Origin: Paenibacillus radicis (ex Xue et al. 2023)
GTDB lineage: Bacteria; Bacillota; Bacilli; Paenibacillales; NBRC-103111
NCBI RefSeq assembly: GCF_024722015.1
Contig: NZ_JANQBD010000039.1
Location: 1-64,000, forward strand
Length of the DNA: 64,000 nt
Direction: 5' to 3'
The position numbers were made by a program, and so were the translations under genes. The notes beneath the pieces were generated by a model that had not been told where the DNA came from, did not search any database, and saw only the letters and a list, made by a program, of their open reading frames with translations. Below, piece after piece: positions 62,467-64,000 of this stretch; within the stretch, counting starts at the first letter, position 1, and each line of letters opens with the position of its first letter.

Positions 62467-63735
62467 TTGGAGGAGATCCTTATTTATCCTATACCCTATG
62501 GAAATACTACTCTGCAGCTTTGTCTGCCGGAAAAACAGCCCCCCGATGTTATTTCCTATCATAAGAACATTAAAGATCTCAATAACGTTGCTTCCGTCAA
62601 AAAAATCCACGATACCCTGAGCAAGCCGATAGGGACTCCGCAGCTCCATGAAATAGCCGTAGGAAAACGCAGTGCTGTTATTCTAACCAGTGATGGCACA
62701 AGACTGTGTCCAAGCTATATCTTGCTGCCGCCAATCTTGCAGGAACTCCACTCAGGTGGAATCCTTGATGATGAAATAGATATTATCATCGCTTTGGGTC
62801 TGCATCGTAAGCACACAAAGGAGGAAATGCGGCAATTGGTTGGTGAGGAAGTATTTAGCCGCATACGTGTTCATAATCATTCTTCATCTGATGAGGATTG
62901 TATACGCCTTGGTGTTACATCCGCTGGAACACCTATTGAGATTAACCGGCTTGCTGTCCAAGCTGACCTAAGAATCGTGATGGGCAATATCGAGCCTCAT
63001 GCTATGGCGGGCATTTCAGGAGGCGTCAAAGCCCTCGTTCCGGGTATAGCGTCTCAAACCTGTATCGAACATAATCACAGCCTCTCTATGAGGTTCCAGA
63101 CCCAAGCGGGCTGCATGGATAACCCTATCCATAGAGATATGGAGGAAGCACTGAAATTCATAGGAATCGACTTCCTGCTCAACGTAGTGGTCGATCATAA
63201 TCGGCATGTTATAGGTGCAACTGCAGGCCATGTTATTGATGCCCATAAAGCCGGGGCAACCATAGCCAAGGAGCATTTTCTTGTACCAGTAAGCAAAACC
63301 TATGATGTAGTTGTTGTTTCTCCCGGAGGACATCCAAAAGATTTACAGCTCTACCAAGCAATCAAATCGCTTCGTAATGCTGCTTCCATTACTAAATTAG
63401 GAGGAACTATACTTCTCATTGCGGAATGTTCGGAGATGTTTGGCAATGGAATTTTTCAATACTGGATCGAAACGATGAAAAGTCGTGAGCACATGGTTTC
63501 CAAGCTAAAACAACAATTCGTTCTTGGCGCTCATAAGGTGCTTCATTTGGATGAGGTGTTGTCCAAGCACCGTATATATCTGTATTCCTCATTACCACGG
63601 CCAATAGTAGGTCTGCTCGGTATGGAGCCCGTAGATGATCTGCAAAGTACCTATAATCAAATAACTGAGCCTAAGACGGAATACATACCTGAGATAGCCA
63701 TAATGCCTTATGGATCACTTACTTACCCTGTCTAA
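62467..63735 (+). CDS. larA: LarA-type nickel-pincer lactate racemase family protein
   Basis: 422 residues by TTG start. LarA active-site residues are visible: His in ALGLHRKHTKEEM (~112-115), His in NIEPHAMAGISGGVKALVPG (~179) and the Lys of GGVKAL (~188) that carries the NPN cofactor. The family racemises lactate or other 2-hydroxy acids. The biosynthesis genes larB, larC and larE are not in the window. The start is unusual: there is no ATG/GTG. TTG at 62467 overlaps GGAGGAG itself, while ATT at 62482 lies 6 bases after GGAGGAG and would yield the N-terminus expected by homology. Confidence 0.88.
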   Translation: MEEILIYPIPYGNTTLQLCLPEKQPPDVISYHKNIKDLNNVASVKKIHDTLSKPIGTPQLHEIAVGKRSAVILTSDGTRLCPSYILLPPILQELHSGGILDDEIDIIIALGLHRKHTKEEMRQLVGEEVFSRIRVHNHSSSDEDCIRLGVTSAGTPIEINRLAVQADLRIVMGNIEPHAMAGISGGVKALVPGIASQTCIEHNHSLSMRFQTQAGCMDNPIHRDMEEALKFIGIDFLLNVVVDHNRHVIGATAGHVIDAHKAGATIAKEHFLVPVSKTYDVVVVSPGGHPKDLQLYQAIKSLRNAASITKLGGTILLIAECSEMFGNGIFQYWIETMKSREHMVSKLKQQFVLGAHKVLHLDEVLSKHRIYLYSSLPRPIVGLLGMEPVDDLQSTYNQITEPKTEYIPEIAIMPYGSLTYPV

Positions 63736-63790
63736 CCGGATTGCTGTTTAGCTGTTCTACAACCGTTTGGCTTAGTTTGACTGCAGCGGT

Positions 63791-63819
63791 TTGATCATCT
63801 TTGTAAGGAAGGCTACAAT
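63791..63819 (+). promoter_or_regulatory. Sigma-A promoter before the MTH1187-family gene
   Basis: TTGATC and TACAAT with 17 bases spacing; start codon about 43 bp downstream. Confidence 0.75.
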
Positions 63820-63861
63820 GGGTAGAGATATTTATCCACTGAAAGTAAAGGAGGCAACATC

Positions 63862-64000
63862 ATGGCTATTATCGAATTAACCATTATCCCCATCGGTACA
63901 GCATCAACGAGTTTAAGTCAATACGTGGCCGACATTCAACAAGTTTTAGAGCAAGCACCGGAGCCGATTCATTATCAAATGACCTCCATGAGCACTCTTA
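63862..64000 (+). CDS. MTH1187/YkoF-family thiamine-binding protein (3' end beyond window)
   Basis: ATG at 63862 behind AAAGGAGGCAACATC; 46 codons are visible: MAIIELTIIPIGTASTSLSQ then YVADIQQVLEQAPEP and HYQMTSMSTL. This matches the start of the ~100-residue MTH1187 family, whose members bind thiamine or related molecules. The gene continues past the window end. Confidence 0.88.
   Translation, partial: MAIIELTIIPIGTASTSLSQYVADIQQVLEQAPEPIHYQMTSMSTL

Overview
The window looks like a chromosomal segment of a Paenibacillus-type Bacillota. The evidence is an S-layer-homology surface enzyme, a copper-amine-oxidase-N-domain secreted protein, a cggR-gap-pgk-tpiA-gpmI-eno glycolytic operon, a Firmicutes tmRNA whose tag ends ALAA, and gene orders resembling Bacillus subtilis (secG-rnr-smpB-ssrA; rapZ-yvcK-whiA-HPr-like; hprK-lgt-ppaX-yvoF next to the his genes). 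Almost every gene lies on the minus strand, so transcription runs from high to low coordinates.

1-1.3 kb: a PspA/IM30 gene and a zinc-ribbon gene cut by the window edge. 1.3-14.65 kb: an accessory zone framed by at least five degraded copies of the ssrA (tmRNA) 3' end, all in the orientation of the intact ssrA at 14.65-15.0 kb. It holds a SEC-C protein, a 1421-residue secreted GH28/SLH pectinase-like enzyme, a broken serine recombinase, a compact module (two GNAT-like proteins, a 22-codon peptide gene, an ABC exporter fused to a cyclic-nucleotide-binding domain), a MazE/Doc-type toxin-antitoxin pair and a prolyl-hydroxylase-like oxygenase. 15-19.6 kb: smpB, rnr, secG and an M50-like membrane peptidase. 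20-27.2 kb: the glycolytic operon, with a CggR operator and a good sigma-A promoter. 27.5-30.5 kb: tRNA-Arg(CCG), clpP with a CtsR box over its promoter, and a secreted Cu-amine-oxidase-N protein.

30.6-39.6 kb: HPr-like, whiA, yvcK, rapZ, ROK glucokinase, trxB, a TPR protein and prs. 39.8-46.7 kb: hisZ-G-D-B-H-F-IE-J, with hisA missing from its usual place between hisH and hisF. 47.4-54.3 kb: a LacI-regulated uptake cluster (two permeases, lipoprotein, unknown protein, PHP hydrolase, glycerophosphodiesterase) that lacks its own ATPase; a UgpC/MsmX-type ATPase is encoded at 58.7 kb. 54.4-57.7 kb: yvoF, ppaX, lgt, hprK. 57.7-58.6 kb: GC-rich repeats, with a related copy at 35.5 kb. 58.7-64 kb: the shared ATPase, a PucR/CdaR-like regulator, a tandem NlpC/P60 protein, LarA and the start of an MTH1187-family gene.

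Three observations stand out. (i) Three intergenic elements of 113-118 bp (19.7, 25.0, 34.1 kb) share conserved internal-loop sequences but have different, still paired, stems: a candidate structured RNA or single-strand DNA family. (ii) Serial ssrA 3'-end remnants record repeated insertion or duplication beside tmRNA. (iii) The small peptide/GNAT/cNMP-ABC module could be a peptide modification and export system. All functions are read from sequence motifs and context; no database search was possible.
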